Below are positions 1 to 10,961 of a stretch of 64,000 nt of DNA, piece after piece. Under the pieces are notes generated by a model. That model had not been told where the DNA came from and searched no databases. It saw only the letters and a program-made list of their open reading frames with translations. The translations under genes and the position numbers were made by a program. This stretch comes from Ilyonectria destructans (Eukaryota > Ascomycota > Sordariomycetes > Hypocreales > Nectriaceae). The number at the start of each line of letters is the position of its first letter. Position 1 is the stretch's first letter. The stretch lies in assembly GCA_020740775.1 (NCBI GenBank), contig JAHEWK010000008.1:1302001-1366000 (forward strand), given 5' to 3'.

Positions 1-620
1 ATGGATCCTCTCGTCGGCCTGTACTACTTCGCGCCCGTCTGCGCCGTCATGAACATTTTTGTTGTCGCCGTGACGGAGGCGCCTACTTTCCAATGGGATG
101 ATCTTGCCAAGACCGGCTACGGAATGCTGTTCCTCAACGCGTCTGTTGCTTTTCTCCTCAACATCGTCAGCGTGTTCCTTGTGAGTCTCGGCCAACTCTC
201 CCCTATCCATAACTCCACTAATAATATTCCCCCTGGCAGATTGGCAAGACTTCCGGCCTCGTCATGGCCCTTAGTGGCATTCTCAAGAGCATCCTCCTCG
301 TTGGCACCTCCGTCCTTATCTGGAACACGCATATCTCCTTGCTCCAGACCCTTGGCTACGCTCTCGCCCTCGTCGGCCTTGTCTTGTACTCTGTCGGCTA
401 CGAGCAGATCCTCGCAGGCGTGCATAACTCCAAGGCTTGGTTGACCCGCGTTTGGAATTCTGAGAACCCAGACAACGGTGGCAAGGTGTCAATAAAGGTC
501 CGCAGAGCCTTCATTATCGGCATAATTGGCTTCATTATGACAGTCATCGCCGTTTCTCTGTGGCATCTTTCGGGCGACGGCCTGGTACAAATGACGAACT
601 CGATGTTCGGGTCAAAATGA
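1..620 (+). CDS. Nucleotide-sugar/triose-phosphate translocator family protein, 3' part
   Basis: C-terminal part of a multi-spanning membrane transporter of the TPT/drug-metabolite superfamily, the family that exchanges nucleotide sugars or phosphorylated metabolites across Golgi, ER or plastid-type membranes. Exons are 1-180 and 240-620, joined across a 59-nt intron (GTGAGT...GGCAG) in phase 0. The reading frame is open to the window edge, so the Met at position 1 is probably internal and the gene is truncated by the window. About 186 residues are visible, with hydrophobic helices around LYYFAPVCAVMN, MLFLNASVAFLLNIVSVFL and the repeat-end motif SGILKSILLVG, then TLGYALALVGLVLYSVGYE, which is typical of the last TPT helices. 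A further hydrophobic segment lies near the C-terminus. It converges on the Shg1 gene. The substrate cannot be read from the sequence. Confidence 0.8.
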
Positions 621-854
621 ATAATTAATGCTCGGTTAGCGTTTGGTTTATAGAACAATAGATAATGATTAGCTCAACGCCGTCAGGCACACACACGTTG
701 CTTTCCCAAACCCCAGTGATTGATATGTTTCGCTACACTTAACCACTACGCTGTTATTATCCTCTTGAAACTGGCCCCCGCAAGTCATGCAACTCCAATG
801 GGTATCTGTAAGTTACTAGTTCCTATCCATCATCTTAATACTATCCCCAATAAA

Positions 855-3310
855 TCAACGGCTTCGACTTCGCCGACGGCTACGACTTCGATCGCGCCGA
901 TCCCGGCGTGGGGACAAGCTCCGTTCCCTCCTATTTCTCCTATCCCTTGACCTGTCCCGATCTCTGTCTCTCTCCCGGTCCCTGTCTCGATCTCGGTCTC
1001 GACGGTCGCGATCGCGGTCCCTATCCCGGTCGCGGTCCCTATCCCGTTCCCGTCGCTCTCGGTCCCGATCACGGTCTCTGTCATCTCGTTCGCGGTATCT
1101 GTCCCTATCGCGATCTGTGTCTTTGTCTCCGCCCCGCGGTCGGCTTCGGCTGCGCGAGCGGCTTCTCCGGCGTTCATCTCGGCCTCCAGGCGTATATCTG
1201 TCAATATCTTCCGTGGTCCAGCGGCGGCGTAAGTCGGGAGATCTCTCACCACTGCTCTTCTTGTCGTCAAGTCCAGGAATCGGGAGGCCCTTGTCTCTAG
1301 CATCCTTTTGGGCGGCTAGATAAGCCTTGGCCTCCTTTTCTCGCTTTCTGACTTCCTCAAGTTTCCATTCCTCAAGGTCATCCTTGCCCCCCTTGGTCGA
1401 GCCGGCTGGCGCAACGGATGTGCTGGGCTTGGATCGGGAGCGGCTTCTTCGGTCCCGTTCTCGGTCGGGTTCGCGGGCGGGTTCGCGGGCGGTATCCCTA
1501 CTCCGTCGTCGCGGCGGCGAGCGGTCCTTCCGGTCACGATCGCGGTCCCGTTCGCGATCTCGTTCTCTGGGGTCGTAGTGGTCTCCTCCACCTAGGCGGG
1601 CCTCTCGGGAGCGGCTCCGGTCCCTGCGGTTGCGCGATCGGGTCCTATCCCGTCTTGGGGAGCGCAACCTGGACCGTGACGGATCTCGTCGGTCTCGACT
1701 TCGCTCGCGGCGGTTCGTTCTCGTCCTGGATCTACTTCTCTCTCTTCTGTCAACTCTGGCATGAGACCGGCTCTGGTCGCGTCGTCTGGACCTGCTCCGC
1801 TCGTAGTGGTCGTATTTGGGCCGAGACCGACTCCTTTCAGGGCGATCCTCTCTCCGGGGGGCGCGGGAACGAGTCCTATCTCGTCTGACGCGCGACCGGC
1901 TTCTATCACGTCTCTCCGTAACTCGGGACCTGCTAGGATCGCGTCGTGGGGAGTGTGATCGGCGGTCAGTTTGTTGTCGACTATCCCGTCGGCTATCCCG
2001 ATCTCTTACGCGGTCACGATCCTGATCGCGGCCACGCTCGCGATCTCGGTCCACAACTCGCGAGACACTGCGGCTAGACTTCCTCTCACCCCTTGAGACA
2101 GGGCGCTTGGCATCAACAGGTCCTCTGGAGCCTCCTCGTTCTGGTTTAAGACCGGTGTCGCTATGCTTTCGGCGATCTGTACCCCGAGACGAATCTCCTC
2201 TGATAGGATTGATGGCCGACGCGGGACCGGATTTCCTCGGTGGAGGTGCAAGGGTCGCATCAACCTCCAGTTCTGGCTGTTTGGGGGCTGGTTTGGAGCT
2301 TTCGCGAAGAAGATCCGCTAGAGCTTCTTGCTCTAGTCTCTCATGATCTTCCTTTGTCAACTTTTCCTTGAGTTCCTCGGAAATGACCCCCTTTTCCTTG
2401 CGACGGCCATCCCTATCCCTATCTCTGTCGCGATCACGGTCACGACCACGGTCTCGGTCATAGTCCCGGTCACGATCTCGGTCCCTATCGCGATCTCGGG
2501 TGTCCCGATCGTGGTCTCGCTTCTCGCGTTCTTTGTGTCTCTTGTCCCTTTCAAGATCACGCAGTCGCTCGCGTTCCTCACGTTCTTCTTCGCGCTTCCT
2601 CCGTCGCTCGTCTCTCTCATCTTGTCGCTTCAGTTCTGCCTTCTCGCGCTCTCGTTCTTCCTTCTTGCGCTCCTCTTTGACAATTCTCCGCTTCTCTTCT
2701 TCGATCGCAAGTTCTTTTTGTCGCAGCTCCTCCCGTACTCGTTCGCGTTCTGCTTGTCTGGCTTCGGTGTCGGCGGCATATTCCTCGTCTGTTCTAGCTC
2801 CTCTGATTCTCTCTGCTTCGGCTGCTTCTTCACCGAGCTCCGCTCGCCGAGTTTCGCGAATGCGCGCTTCAATCGCGCCATCATCGATCAGTTGGCCAAT
2901 GACAGCCTCGGCTTTCTGGTAGACCCCGGAGCGCTCAAGAGCGCCATCGATGAGAGCTGCAGCCTTTCTCCGGTCTAGAGTAAGAAGCTGCTGTGGGTTC
3001 CGCTCAAGCTCTTGTTCGGCTACTTCAAGGATGGCCTTCGTCACTTGAGCCTCATAGTCCTAGAGGCACGTTAGCATGTGCCATTTGGCGCATCGCAACG
3101 AGAGTATCGTACGCTAGCTTCAAACTTGTCCCAGACTTGCTTGCGAATAGTATCGTATGCGCCTTCCTTCTTGAAGCTATGGGCGAGGGACTCGATCGCG
3201 GCTCGTGTCGCGGAAGGCAAGGGGAGGTCGGAAGCCTTGAATTTTCGGGCTGCCGGGGAATTGGTGGGTTCGCTGGCTACGGGAGCCGGTTTCGCACTTG
3301 GTGTCGCCAT
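855..3310 (-). CDS. shg1: COMPASS complex Shg1-like protein with very long RS/RD-rich tail
   Basis: Likely subunit of the COMPASS (Set1) histone H3-K4 methyltransferase complex, acting in the nucleus. Exons are 3310-3113 and 3059-855, separated by a 53-nt intron with a TGCTAAC branch site and CTCTAG acceptor. The product is about 800 aa. The Shg1/BOD1-type domain spans the splice junction at about residues 45-125 (FKKEGAYDTIRKQVWDKF, then DYEAQVTKAILEVAEQEL, then GVYQKAEAVIGQLID). It is followed by a Glu/Arg-rich stretch, probably coiled coil, and then roughly 550 residues of RD, RS, SR and RDRD repeats. The ATG at 3310 is chosen because it opens the frame that splices into the Shg1 domain. 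Yeast Shg1 is far shorter, so the arginine-rich tail is the odd part. It suggests RNA or splicing-speckle contacts, which is inference. Long open frames on the opposite strand here are by-products of repeat codon usage. Confidence 0.85.
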
Positions 3311-4097
3311 GATATGAAGCTGGATACTCTGTCGCAAATGTTGAAGGGAGGCGACGGCGCACGCTGGGGAAATGCGCAAAGATTTGGTTCTTTATGACGG
3401 TCAAGACATGCCGCGTTATCTTCAGTCAGCAATATTTAGGAGGACTGGCGCCAACGGAAATGTGCGTCACGCCCACACATGCGGGAACCAAATTGCGAAC
3501 AGCTCATGAAAGGTGGTTTGTCGAAGCTTGATGTTGAAGAGCCGCGAACGTGACATGGAAAACGCCTGGTCACGTGCGGCGCACCGTGTGAAATGACGGA
3601 TGTCCACCTACCCTGAAGCGTTTTTAATTCCCGGGAATAAATGCAAGTCGAATGTCTATTCTGTGTCTCATATTTTGCTAGTTTGTTGATTCACGGTCTG
3701 ACTGCATAAAGGGTGATGCTTAATCTAAGAGGATACGTAAAACGGTGCATCGAGTCACAGGTGCCAGTGCATAACGTCTGCGGGTGAAATTGTCTCCCAC
3801 ACTTTTCTGCACCTCCCACACAAACAGCTTGAGCAGCGTTGCGACAAATACCATAATGCCACAAAGGAAATTTTCTACCATGCACAAACAAGTTTGAGGA
3901 GAAGTAAAACGGCCGAATACTATAACTATTGAACTTTCAAAGCTAGAATTAATACAGTTTGAGTCAGTACCCCACTGACACGCGTTTGCAATATCCCAGC
4001 TCCGTGTGGTGTAAGTCACCCAAGCCCTGCATGTTCGTCCTACCTAGACAGTAGTATTGTTACTAATGAGTTAGATACAAAAAACCCCAAAATCCTC
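3311..4097. other. Intergenic: Shg1 promoter side and AA9 3' flank
   Basis: 787 nt between the start of Shg1 and the end of the AA9 gene. It should hold the Shg1 promoter and the AA9 3' UTR. No ORF, RNA gene or repeat here is convincing. Confidence 0.5.
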
Positions 4098-4910
4098 CTA
4101 AGATTTAATTGTCGCTGACGCAGTGGTATATGCTGACGAAGGCTCCTGCTTCACTGAGGTGACACCTCCCTCAATGATTGTTGGCCCAGGCACCTTGTAA
4201 TCAGCCGGGTTGGCATAGATGTTGATGTAAATTCCGGGATCTTCAGCATCATACAGCTCAGTACCGAGAACTCCCTTCGGCTCATCAGAGCCTCCGTCAA
4301 TAATCTTGAGGTTGAAGCACTGAGGATAGTTCTGGGCTCCGTACTTCTCAATTGCGTTGTGTAGAGCGATGATCTCATGTCGAAGAACGTAGTTACCGGA
4401 TGCAATGTTATCCGGAATCCGGACATTCCATGCGTAGCCGTTTTCAAGCAGGACATCGTCAGCATACTTGCCGGGATTGCCTCGATCGACGATGCCTAAG
4501 CCGTCAATCTTGAAGAACTCAAGACTGGTCTTGTCGACGTCCTCGCACGGGCCGTGGCAGTTGGCGAGATAGTCCAAGACAGGACCGTGATGAGCGTCAG
4601 GCCACTCCGACCACTGGATGGTGATGACATCGCCAGCCGTAACCTCGACATGTCCCTGAGCGGGAACAGCATCCCGGTGGCAAATGATATCGGAGTCGTA
4701 GTAGGAATGGGGAGAGACGAAGCCATTGTCTTTCTGATTGACTGTCCAACCGACTACAATGGGAGGATCTCGCATGTAGGGAAAGTTGGTGCTATCGTAG
4801 GTTTCATAATAGACACCGTTGATAACGAGGTTGTTGACGTGACCATGGGCAGACACCAACGAAGAAGAAGCCAAGACAGCCAACAAAGACGAGATCTTGG
4901 ACACAGCCAT
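4098..4910 (-). CDS. AA9 lytic polysaccharide monooxygenase (secreted)
   Basis: Copper-dependent LPMO (formerly GH61) that oxidatively cleaves cellulose or related beta-glucans outside the cell. Intronless, 270 aa. A signal peptide ends at LVSA, so mature residue 1 is His22 (HGHV), the first ligand of the histidine brace. The second ligand is in DAHHGP (His107/108). His178 (LRHEI), Gln193 and axial Tyr195 (AQNYPQC) complete the expected site. Cys77 and Cys198 probably form the conserved disulfide. The catalytic module runs almost to the end, with a short Ser/Thr tail and no CBM1, so substrate targeting must come from the domain itself. Start: ATG at 4910, the only one giving the signal peptide. 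The gene is isolated by about 0.8 and 1.6 kb of noncoding sequence. Regioselectivity (C1 or C4) cannot be called here. Confidence 0.95.
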   Translation of the reverse strand: MAVSKISSLLAVLASSSLVSAHGHVNNLVINGVYYETYDSTNFPYMRDPPIVVGWTVNQKDNGFVSPHSYYDSDIICHRDAVPAQGHVEVTAGDVITIQWSEWPDAHHGPVLDYLANCHGPCEDVDKTSLEFFKIDGLGIVDRGNPGKYADDVLLENGYAWNVRIPDNIASGNYVLRHEIIALHNAIEKYGAQNYPQCFNLKIIDGGSDEPKGVLGTELYDAEDPGIYINIYANPADYKVPGPTIIEGGVTSVKQEPSSAYTTASATIKS

Positions 4911-6465
4911 CTTGAATAGAGAGAGCTGGTGTTTGAAAGGATTGGAAAAGAATGTATGGGTCGATTTAATGCGTAATTTGAGACCTGAAGATGTAGGGAG
5001 TTGTAGAGCTGGCGATTAAGCAGCAAAGCGGCAAACGTCTGACTTTTATGCCCAGAGAGGCACTCATAATCACCAACTGGAAGCGAACGGCGTCCATTCA
5101 GCAATGTCCGATCTCAGCAACATCGCGAAAAGCCCACTCGATGGCAAGGCGCATATTGCTTTACTCCTCAACCGCTCGTTCCGTGCCTACCGGACTCCGA
5201 AGGTTGGATCGGCGCTCTCATGATTGGCCTCACCTAACTACGCCGTCTTCTGTGCAACTGCGCCGGAGATCGCAGCTTCAGTTGACGCAGCCAAGAGCCC
5301 GCCACCGTATAGCATATATTAAATGTAAGAAACTCCAGCCTCGAGAAGTCGAGTCGAGGCCGAGTCTCACCAATAGCGGCTTGAAACATCGTTGGGGAGG
5401 AGGGCGGGAGCGCCCAAGGCTGCAGCTGGGATTGTCAAGATGTGACAAGCGGACGCTCCTAGCCGAGCCGAATGCTGGAGGAGAGCTGCAGTGTTTGATT
5501 CAACGCCGCCGTTCCGAAGATGCAGAATAAGCTGACGAGGTGTTCGCCTGGACATGCAAGGCGCTGCACGCTACTCCGAGTCGACGACGCAGCCCAGTGT
5601 CAGAGTTGCCGACGTGCGGCTGTGTTGCATGGCTGATTGGACAGAGGGGAGCCTCCTACATGACTGTCGTACGTATACGCTATATGGAATGTGGTTCTGT
5701 TGGCTAGGAGCTCCGGGAGTTTGAACAAAAATGTCCGTCGCCATACATGCAGCGGAAGGACTTCCGATGATGTGAGGGGTGCAGGAACATGCATGCTGTG
5801 ATCAAACGGAGACGCGAGAACATGTAGTATTATGATGTTGGGCTGAAATTTATCTCATCCTGTAACGATGCGTTGTTGGAGGGTTAAACATTGAGATTCG
5901 TGGATGCTTTTGTGTCCCCACGCACAGCAGCTTTGAAAGGAGCCGAACAAGCAAAGCAGCCCGAAGCGAAGCGACCAAGCCTCAAAACCATTCAAGGACT
6001 ACGAGAGATTCACGCTGGTCGAGTATTCCAGCACTAAACGGTGGTATAACTTAATCGTGAGAAGTGGACGTGAGATTTGACGTTTACCAGGATCCCTTGG
6101 CTTAGGGCATGAAAGCCAAAATACCTAATCATGCACAGGGCGTCACTGAATGCGAAATACTAGACGGGAAATTCCGCATGATTGTCACACGGACATAACA
6201 TATCATAGTAAGAACCCAGCAATTCGAGTCTCGAGTAATGCCCAAGACATTGGAATCGAGCCATGAGGAGCGAGCCTTTGGTGGTGGTTATGATGCACCT
6301 TCCTAACTGCGTCATGAAATACACATTAGTACGCACTTTTGTACCCCGGTGCCAAGAAATGGAGGTGGATATCATGCCGTCCCATCATCAAGCTCGTAGA
6401 AGAGGAGAGATCCCAACCCGCAACGCCATGCCTGCAAATGCATTGCCCAAGCAACTTGGGCACTC
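4911..6465. other. Long intergenic region upstream of the AA9 gene
   Basis: 1.55 kb between the AA9 start and the 3' end of Ugo1. It would hold the AA9 promoter and a 3' flank. Short ORFs on both strands lack splice continuity or family motifs. I see no transposon ends, RNA gene or tandem repeat. Confidence 0.5.
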
Positions 6466-8034
6466 TCAAAACTCGCCCTCTCCACCGTGTCCAACAACGC
6501 TGGCGGTCCACAGGCCAACGAGACCCCACCAGCTGACCTTCCATCCTCTCCAGAGGCCATCGAGACCCTGTCCCTTCCTGGTGACAGTGGGAGCAATGGC
6601 CTTGGCCCGCCCCTTGCCCTTCTTTGGTACAGGGGCCCTGACCGGGACCTCTCGCGTGCCCTCCTCGGTGACGATATGGAACATAGTGCCAAAGGCTCCT
6701 TCGTAGCGTCCTGGCGGAACAATGGTTGTGAAGGGATGGTCAGGGCCACCGAGAGCCTGGACGTATTCCCTGGTGGAAAGAAGAGCCACCTGGCCACGAC
6801 GTAGAGCAGTCTCGATAGGGAGCTTGACTAGGATCGCAGCAGAAGAGGCCAAGAATTTGGCCACGGAGAATGTCATGGGTGAGACATGGCTGTCGATCAT
6901 GAATCGGGTTCGGAGGACGAGAGGAGTTGAAAGGGTGAGAACTGGGTGGATCAGCGAGTTGAGGACGGTGGGAACCGCCAGCATCGAAGAGCAGAGGTAT
7001 GAGGGCATGGCACGGAGGGTTGCCAGCGTCCGGCGCGGCCCTTTCCCACTTTGAGTGACGATAAGTCTGTTGTCAATGTTAGCCCGTATGTCCGGCCACA
7101 GAAGCTTGTGGTCCCTACCTGGTGCGGACTAAGTCCAGCGGCGACAGAGCGACGCCGGTGGCAACCGCAGCGGCAGCGGCCACAAAGAGCGAGGACCAAG
7201 GATACGGCGAAGCAATGTCGATCAGCCGATCAATGTCCTCCTTCACTCCCAGATCCGGGACGTTGAAGATGGCGCTGAGGAAGCTTCTGGACCAATTCTC
7301 CAGCAGGGACTGAAGAACCGTGTACAAGAAGGTTGCATTCGACCCCTTCCAGACGCCCCACGCGCCCTCTTTCCCCCACAGTTGGCCGATAACCTCGAGA
7401 ACGGAGTCGGAGCGGCGCAAGGTGAGGTAGTGCTCCGGAATGACCGGTCTTTTAGCAGGAGACGGAGATCGGCGGCCATTTTGACGTCTCGGGTGCGAGG
7501 GAGTAGGAGTGCTCGGTAGGTTCGACGTAAAGTATGCTGGCTCGTCGCCGTCCGAGTCTGACTCTTGGTACTGGCCGTCATGATAAGCGGTGAGAGCGCA
7601 CAATGCTGCTAAGGCCAACTTACGTCGTAGATTGAACTGCCGTTGACGGAAGTTCGTTTTTTGAGAACCTCGGGCTCTGCAGGGGATATAAGAGCAGCAT
7701 TTTCATCCTGGTTGCGGACTTGCAGGATCGTCTTGGCCACCTCGAAGGGCTGGGCCATCAGAACCGATGTGTATTTCCACATCAGCTCCTCAATCAGATC
7801 CTTGACGTTCTGGACCACGGACGGCGAGGGATCGCCCAAATATTCCTTGTATTCCAGGTCGGAGAACATATCACGCGCCTTGGTCGCATATCTCCCGCTG
7901 GCGGTCACATTGCGGCCTTGTGAAAACGGGTTCGGGCTCGGGCTGGTTTTGTTCAGCGCCTCGGCGGGGGGCCCGATGGTGGGAGGTATGTAGTACGGCC
8001 TCAGGGGATTTACGCCTTCTCGGTGAGCTGCCAT
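6466..8034 (-). CDS. ugo1: Mitochondrial fusion protein Ugo1 (carrier-like, outer membrane)
   Basis: Modified mitochondrial-carrier-fold protein. In yeast Ugo1 sits in the outer membrane and links Fzo1 to Mgm1 during fusion. Exons are 8034-7624, 7570-7119 and 7066-6466, with introns of 53 and 52 nt (GTAAGT...GGCCAG; GTAGGG...CAACAG with GCTAAC branch). The product is 487 aa. Carrier-like segments are visible: MAQPFEVAKTILQVR near residue 110, SPLDLVRTR at the end of exon 2 (the clearest PxDxxRTR-type carrier signature) and LVKLPIETALRRGQV in exon 3. The middle holds a low-complexity Ser/Pro/Arg insert (SPAKRPVIPEHY) as in other fungal Ugo1 proteins. A same-frame upstream extension exists, but the ATG at 8034 (MAAHREG) looks best. 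It is transcribed divergently from the mitochondrial ferredoxin gene across about 400 bp. Confidence 0.85.
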
Positions 8035-8431
8035 GGTGAAGATGGGGCATGCGGCAGCATGAGAAAGGTCAGAGTCAGAATGCGACCTCAAGCTTGGATC
8101 ATGAAAACCAAATCATGCACGCCCTCCACCCACCGGTTCGGAGATACGGAGCGCGGGGAATGAATTTCCCGACCGATAAGCCCTCTCTTATCCGGGCTAC
8201 CGACTTTTTTCCCGCTGCTTAATATCATCTCGGACGTGAGAGGACGGATCGAGTCGGCGAGGACCCAGCGTCCATTGAGCGAATTGGCGTATTCTGCAAC
8301 TGTTGAAATTTACCGGCCTGGAAGCTACTGCCTCTGACGGACTATTTGCATTGTCGCAGCGGGTGAACTATTTATTTGCCGCTTTCCCCTCTGTTCCACC
8401 GTCGAGAGCCCCATTCGAACACCCCGGCACC
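8035..8431. promoter_or_regulatory. Bidirectional promoter region of ugo1 and yah1
   Basis: 397 nt between two divergent genes for mitochondrial proteins. It must carry both promoters unless an insulator divides it. It is pyrimidine-rich and has no obvious TATA box close to either start. Confidence 0.55.
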
Positions 8432-9063
8432 ATGTCAGTGTCACGATCCCTTGCGGCCGGCTTCACGAAGCTCCCCGCCGCTGTTTGCCGGCGAGCCCAG
8501 CCCGTTCGAAGCCAGAGCAGAGTCGGGCTCTTGTCGTCCCAGTGCGCGGCACGCACGCCGTCTGCGATATTGTCTCGAGCTGCCCCTCTTTCACCGCTAT
8601 GCCAGCGCACATTTTCGACTTCGGCGGCTCAGCGGCACGGACATATCCACACGCCGAAGCCGGGCGAGGAGTATGTCTAGGATGACTCTGTGCCTGGGTG
8701 CATGGCTAACCGTGCTGTAGACTCTACATCACCTTCATTGAGAAAGACGGAGAGGAGTTCAAGTTCGCTGTCAGCGAGGGCGACAACCTACTCGACATTG
8801 CACAAGCCAACGACGTGGAGATGGAGGGCGCCTGCGGAGGCTCCTGCGCCTGCTCGACCTGCCATGTCATTGTCACTCAGGACGATTACTTCGACAAGAT
8901 GCCCGAGCCCGATGATGACGAGAACGACATGTTGGACCTGGCGTTTGGCCTGACCGAGATGAGCCGACTGGGCTGCCAAGTGAAGATGACCAAGGAGCTG
9001 GACGGCTTGAAGGTCAAGCTGCCCTCCATGACGAGGAACCTGCAGGCGAGCGACTTCCAATAA
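8432..9063 (+). CDS. yah1: Mitochondrial adrenodoxin-type [2Fe-2S] ferredoxin (Yah1)
   Basis: Electron carrier of the mitochondrial matrix that takes electrons from ferredoxin reductase for Fe-S cluster assembly, heme A and coenzyme Q synthesis. Exons are 8432-8670 and 8721-9063 (50-nt intron, GTATGT...GCTGTAG), giving 193 aa. The N-terminal ~70 residues are Arg/Ser/Ala-rich with no acids, as in a matrix presequence. The ferredoxin domain starts at LYITFIEKDG. Cluster ligands are visible in ACGGSCACSTCHV (C-x5-C-x2-C) plus the distal Cys in RLGCQVKM. The acidic helix DEDNDMLD-like segment (PDDDENDMLDLAFG) is the partner-docking region of this class. The extra Cys in the loop (GGSC) is as I recall it for Yah1. 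Start: ATG at 8432 after a CACC context, preferred because the upstream frame has no ATG. Confidence 0.95.
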
Positions 9064-9163
9064 GAACGGAGAAGAGACAGGGGTAGACGGGGGGTTGTCA
9101 TGATACTGGGGATTTGTACTTGTAACTATACTGGGAAGAAACGGACCGGCGATGGCGGAATCG

Positions 9164-9191
9164 GTGCATCATAGGGGGTGCATCATAGGGG
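9164..9191. repeat. Two-copy 14-bp tandem repeat
   Basis: Two adjacent perfect copies of gtgcatcatagggg lie in the 3' flank shared by yah1 and rrp15. Probably a simple slippage duplication. Confidence 0.8.
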
Positions 9192-9295
9192 GTATCTTTG
9201 TTGCGACTTTAGTTGCCAGGCCGGAAAAAGCAGGGGCCTGATGATTCCCGTACTCCTCTTTACTTTAACCATTAACATCAACGTAAACATGTGCC

Positions 9296-10219
9296 TTACG
9301 CCTCCTCGAGTCCGCCCTTCTTCAGTCCGCCGCCTCCCGACGCAATCAGGTCGAGGAAGCCCTTCTTGCTCATCTCGTTGACCTTTTCCTCCCGCCTGTT
9401 CATACCAATAACGCCAGTTTTCCTCGTCGACTGCTCGGCCTCCACGGCCTTGACCTGTGCCGCCCTGACGGCGTTGAACAGCTTCACCACACCCCTCTGC
9501 GCGACCTTGCGCAACCGCCTCTCCGTCACCATGATCTCCGAAGTGGTAGTCTCGAGCTCGCCGGTTGCGTCGACGGCAGTAGCGACGAGCACGTCCTTGA
9601 CTCGGCCCTTCTCCATCGCCCGCTTCTTCTGCTCTCGGATCTGTTTCCTCGCCTTGGCCTCGAGGGCTGTGTCTACCGCAGCCTTGGACGCCTCGTGAGC
9701 GGCAGCACTCCTGGCCAGGACGGGATCTGATCGTTTGGATGTGGAGAGCTTGGTGTTTAGAATCTTGGACAGCGAAGTGGCGAATGCATTGGGGTCGTTT
9801 CGCTTTGACTTCTTTTTCCGCACCGGGCCATCCTCGTCGTCTTCGTCGTCTGAATCATCCTCGCCTTCCTCTGAATCCTCCTCCTCCTCCTCGGCCTCGG
9901 AGTCTTCCTCGGCCTCCTCCTCGGGTTGCGCCTTAGCCTTGGTCTTCTTGGCAGGCTTCTTGGCCGACTTCTTCAGTGCCGGGCCCTCTTCGTCTGAGCT
10001 GCTGGCCTCGTTATCGGAGCCGCCCACGTCGTCTACGCGGGCATTGTGGATGTCGTCGTCCGAGTCGAGCAGGTTGAAGGCATCAAAGTCCGGGGCCTCG
10101 GCGGCCGGGGCTTCTTCGCCTTCCGAGTCGCTGTTGTACGCTTGGCTGCGCCTCTGTTTCTTCGAGGGGCGTGCCTGCCGGCCCTCGGTGCGGCGTTTTT
10201 TGTTTACTTGGCCAGCCAT
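9296..10219 (-). CDS. rrp15: Ribosomal RNA-processing protein 15 (Rrp15-like)
   Basis: Nucleolar factor for 27S pre-rRNA maturation and 60S subunit assembly. Intronless, 307 aa from the ATG at 10219 (MAGQVNKKRR). An upstream same-frame extension is unlikely to be used. The N-terminus is a basic nuclear/nucleolar signal (KKRRTEGRQARPSKKQRR), followed by an acidic Glu/Asp/Ser tract (about residues 75-140) typical of nucleolar proteins. The Rrp15 domain follows, with NDPNAFATSLSKILNTKL, then KARKQIREQKKRAMEKGRV, then RRLRKVAQRGVVKLFNAV and the end motif MSKKGFLDLI. Acidic plus basic tracts explain the long complementary open frame on the other strand. The 3' end converges on the ferredoxin gene. 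Confidence 0.92.
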   Translation of the reverse strand: MAGQVNKKRRTEGRQARPSKKQRRSQAYNSDSEGEEAPAAEAPDFDAFNLLDSDDDIHNARVDDVGGSDNEASSSDEEGPALKKSAKKPAKKTKAKAQPEEEAEEDSEAEEEEEDSEEGEDDSDDEDDEDGPVRKKKSKRNDPNAFATSLSKILNTKLSTSKRSDPVLARSAAAHEASKAAVDTALEAKARKQIREQKKRAMEKGRVKDVLVATAVDATGELETTTSEIMVTERRLRKVAQRGVVKLFNAVRAAQVKAVEAEQSTRKTGVIGMNRREEKVNEMSKKGFLDLIASGGGGLKKGGLEEA

Positions 10220-10961
10220 TGTGTTGAGGTTGATTGTTGGCGGGCAATGCGTGACAGTAGGTTGGTTTGTCGCACGCGCAGATGCAGTTCTGGGCAAGAA
10301 ACTTTCAAGAATTTTGCCGGGGAAATTTTCTAAGAGTGGAGGGGCGGGCTAGGGCGGTGAGCTAAGCTTGCGGCGTGTGCTGCGGAGCGACATGGCGTAT
10401 CCGGAGCGCGGGGCCGGCATATCCTCAGCTTGAGCCGCATATATGCTTTGAATATGCATTTTTGAGGATGGAATGAGATGGAGGGGGAAAATGGATAAAC
10501 GGGTTAAATTCATGGAGTCATTGGACTTAAAAGAAGCTGGTAGTTCACTTGGCCATCCAGAAACGCTGATGGTAGTGCATCACAACCCTAACCCTTGAAC
10601 TCAGCTTTGACCTGGAAAAACTGCCCCAAGAAGCCCTTAGTTTAGTTTGAGCATGCTCATTTACTATTGGTGGCGTTGAAAGCTTGAAGACACGGTTGCG
10701 CATCTGATATATGATTGAAGGATGGATCTGAGCTAGTTGAGGACGAAAGGTAGATGGGCTAAGGTTGTCATGAAGCACAAATTTGCGATACCTTCCGCTG
10801 GTATGTATTAAAACTAACGCGAGGTATTGAATGTACGACGAGCCTATATATATCCCAAGGCTCAACCAAGAGCCACCAAAGAACGATAGTCCATGTATCC
10901 TCCGAAACACTCAATCCATAACGCCGAACAATTACACCTCCAGGAACATGACAATCTTGTC
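10220..10961. other. Intergenic: rrp15 promoter and PhoD 3' flank
   Basis: 742 nt. The part near 10220-10450 should be the rrp15 promoter. The rest is AT-richer 3' flank of the phosphatase gene. No further gene seen. Confidence 0.5.

Noticed and set aside
1418..2978. Several long plus-strand ORFs opposite the Shg1 gene
   Set aside because: They arise from the RS/RD repeat codons read in antisense; no start context, splice chain or domain, and the minus-strand gene explains the region.
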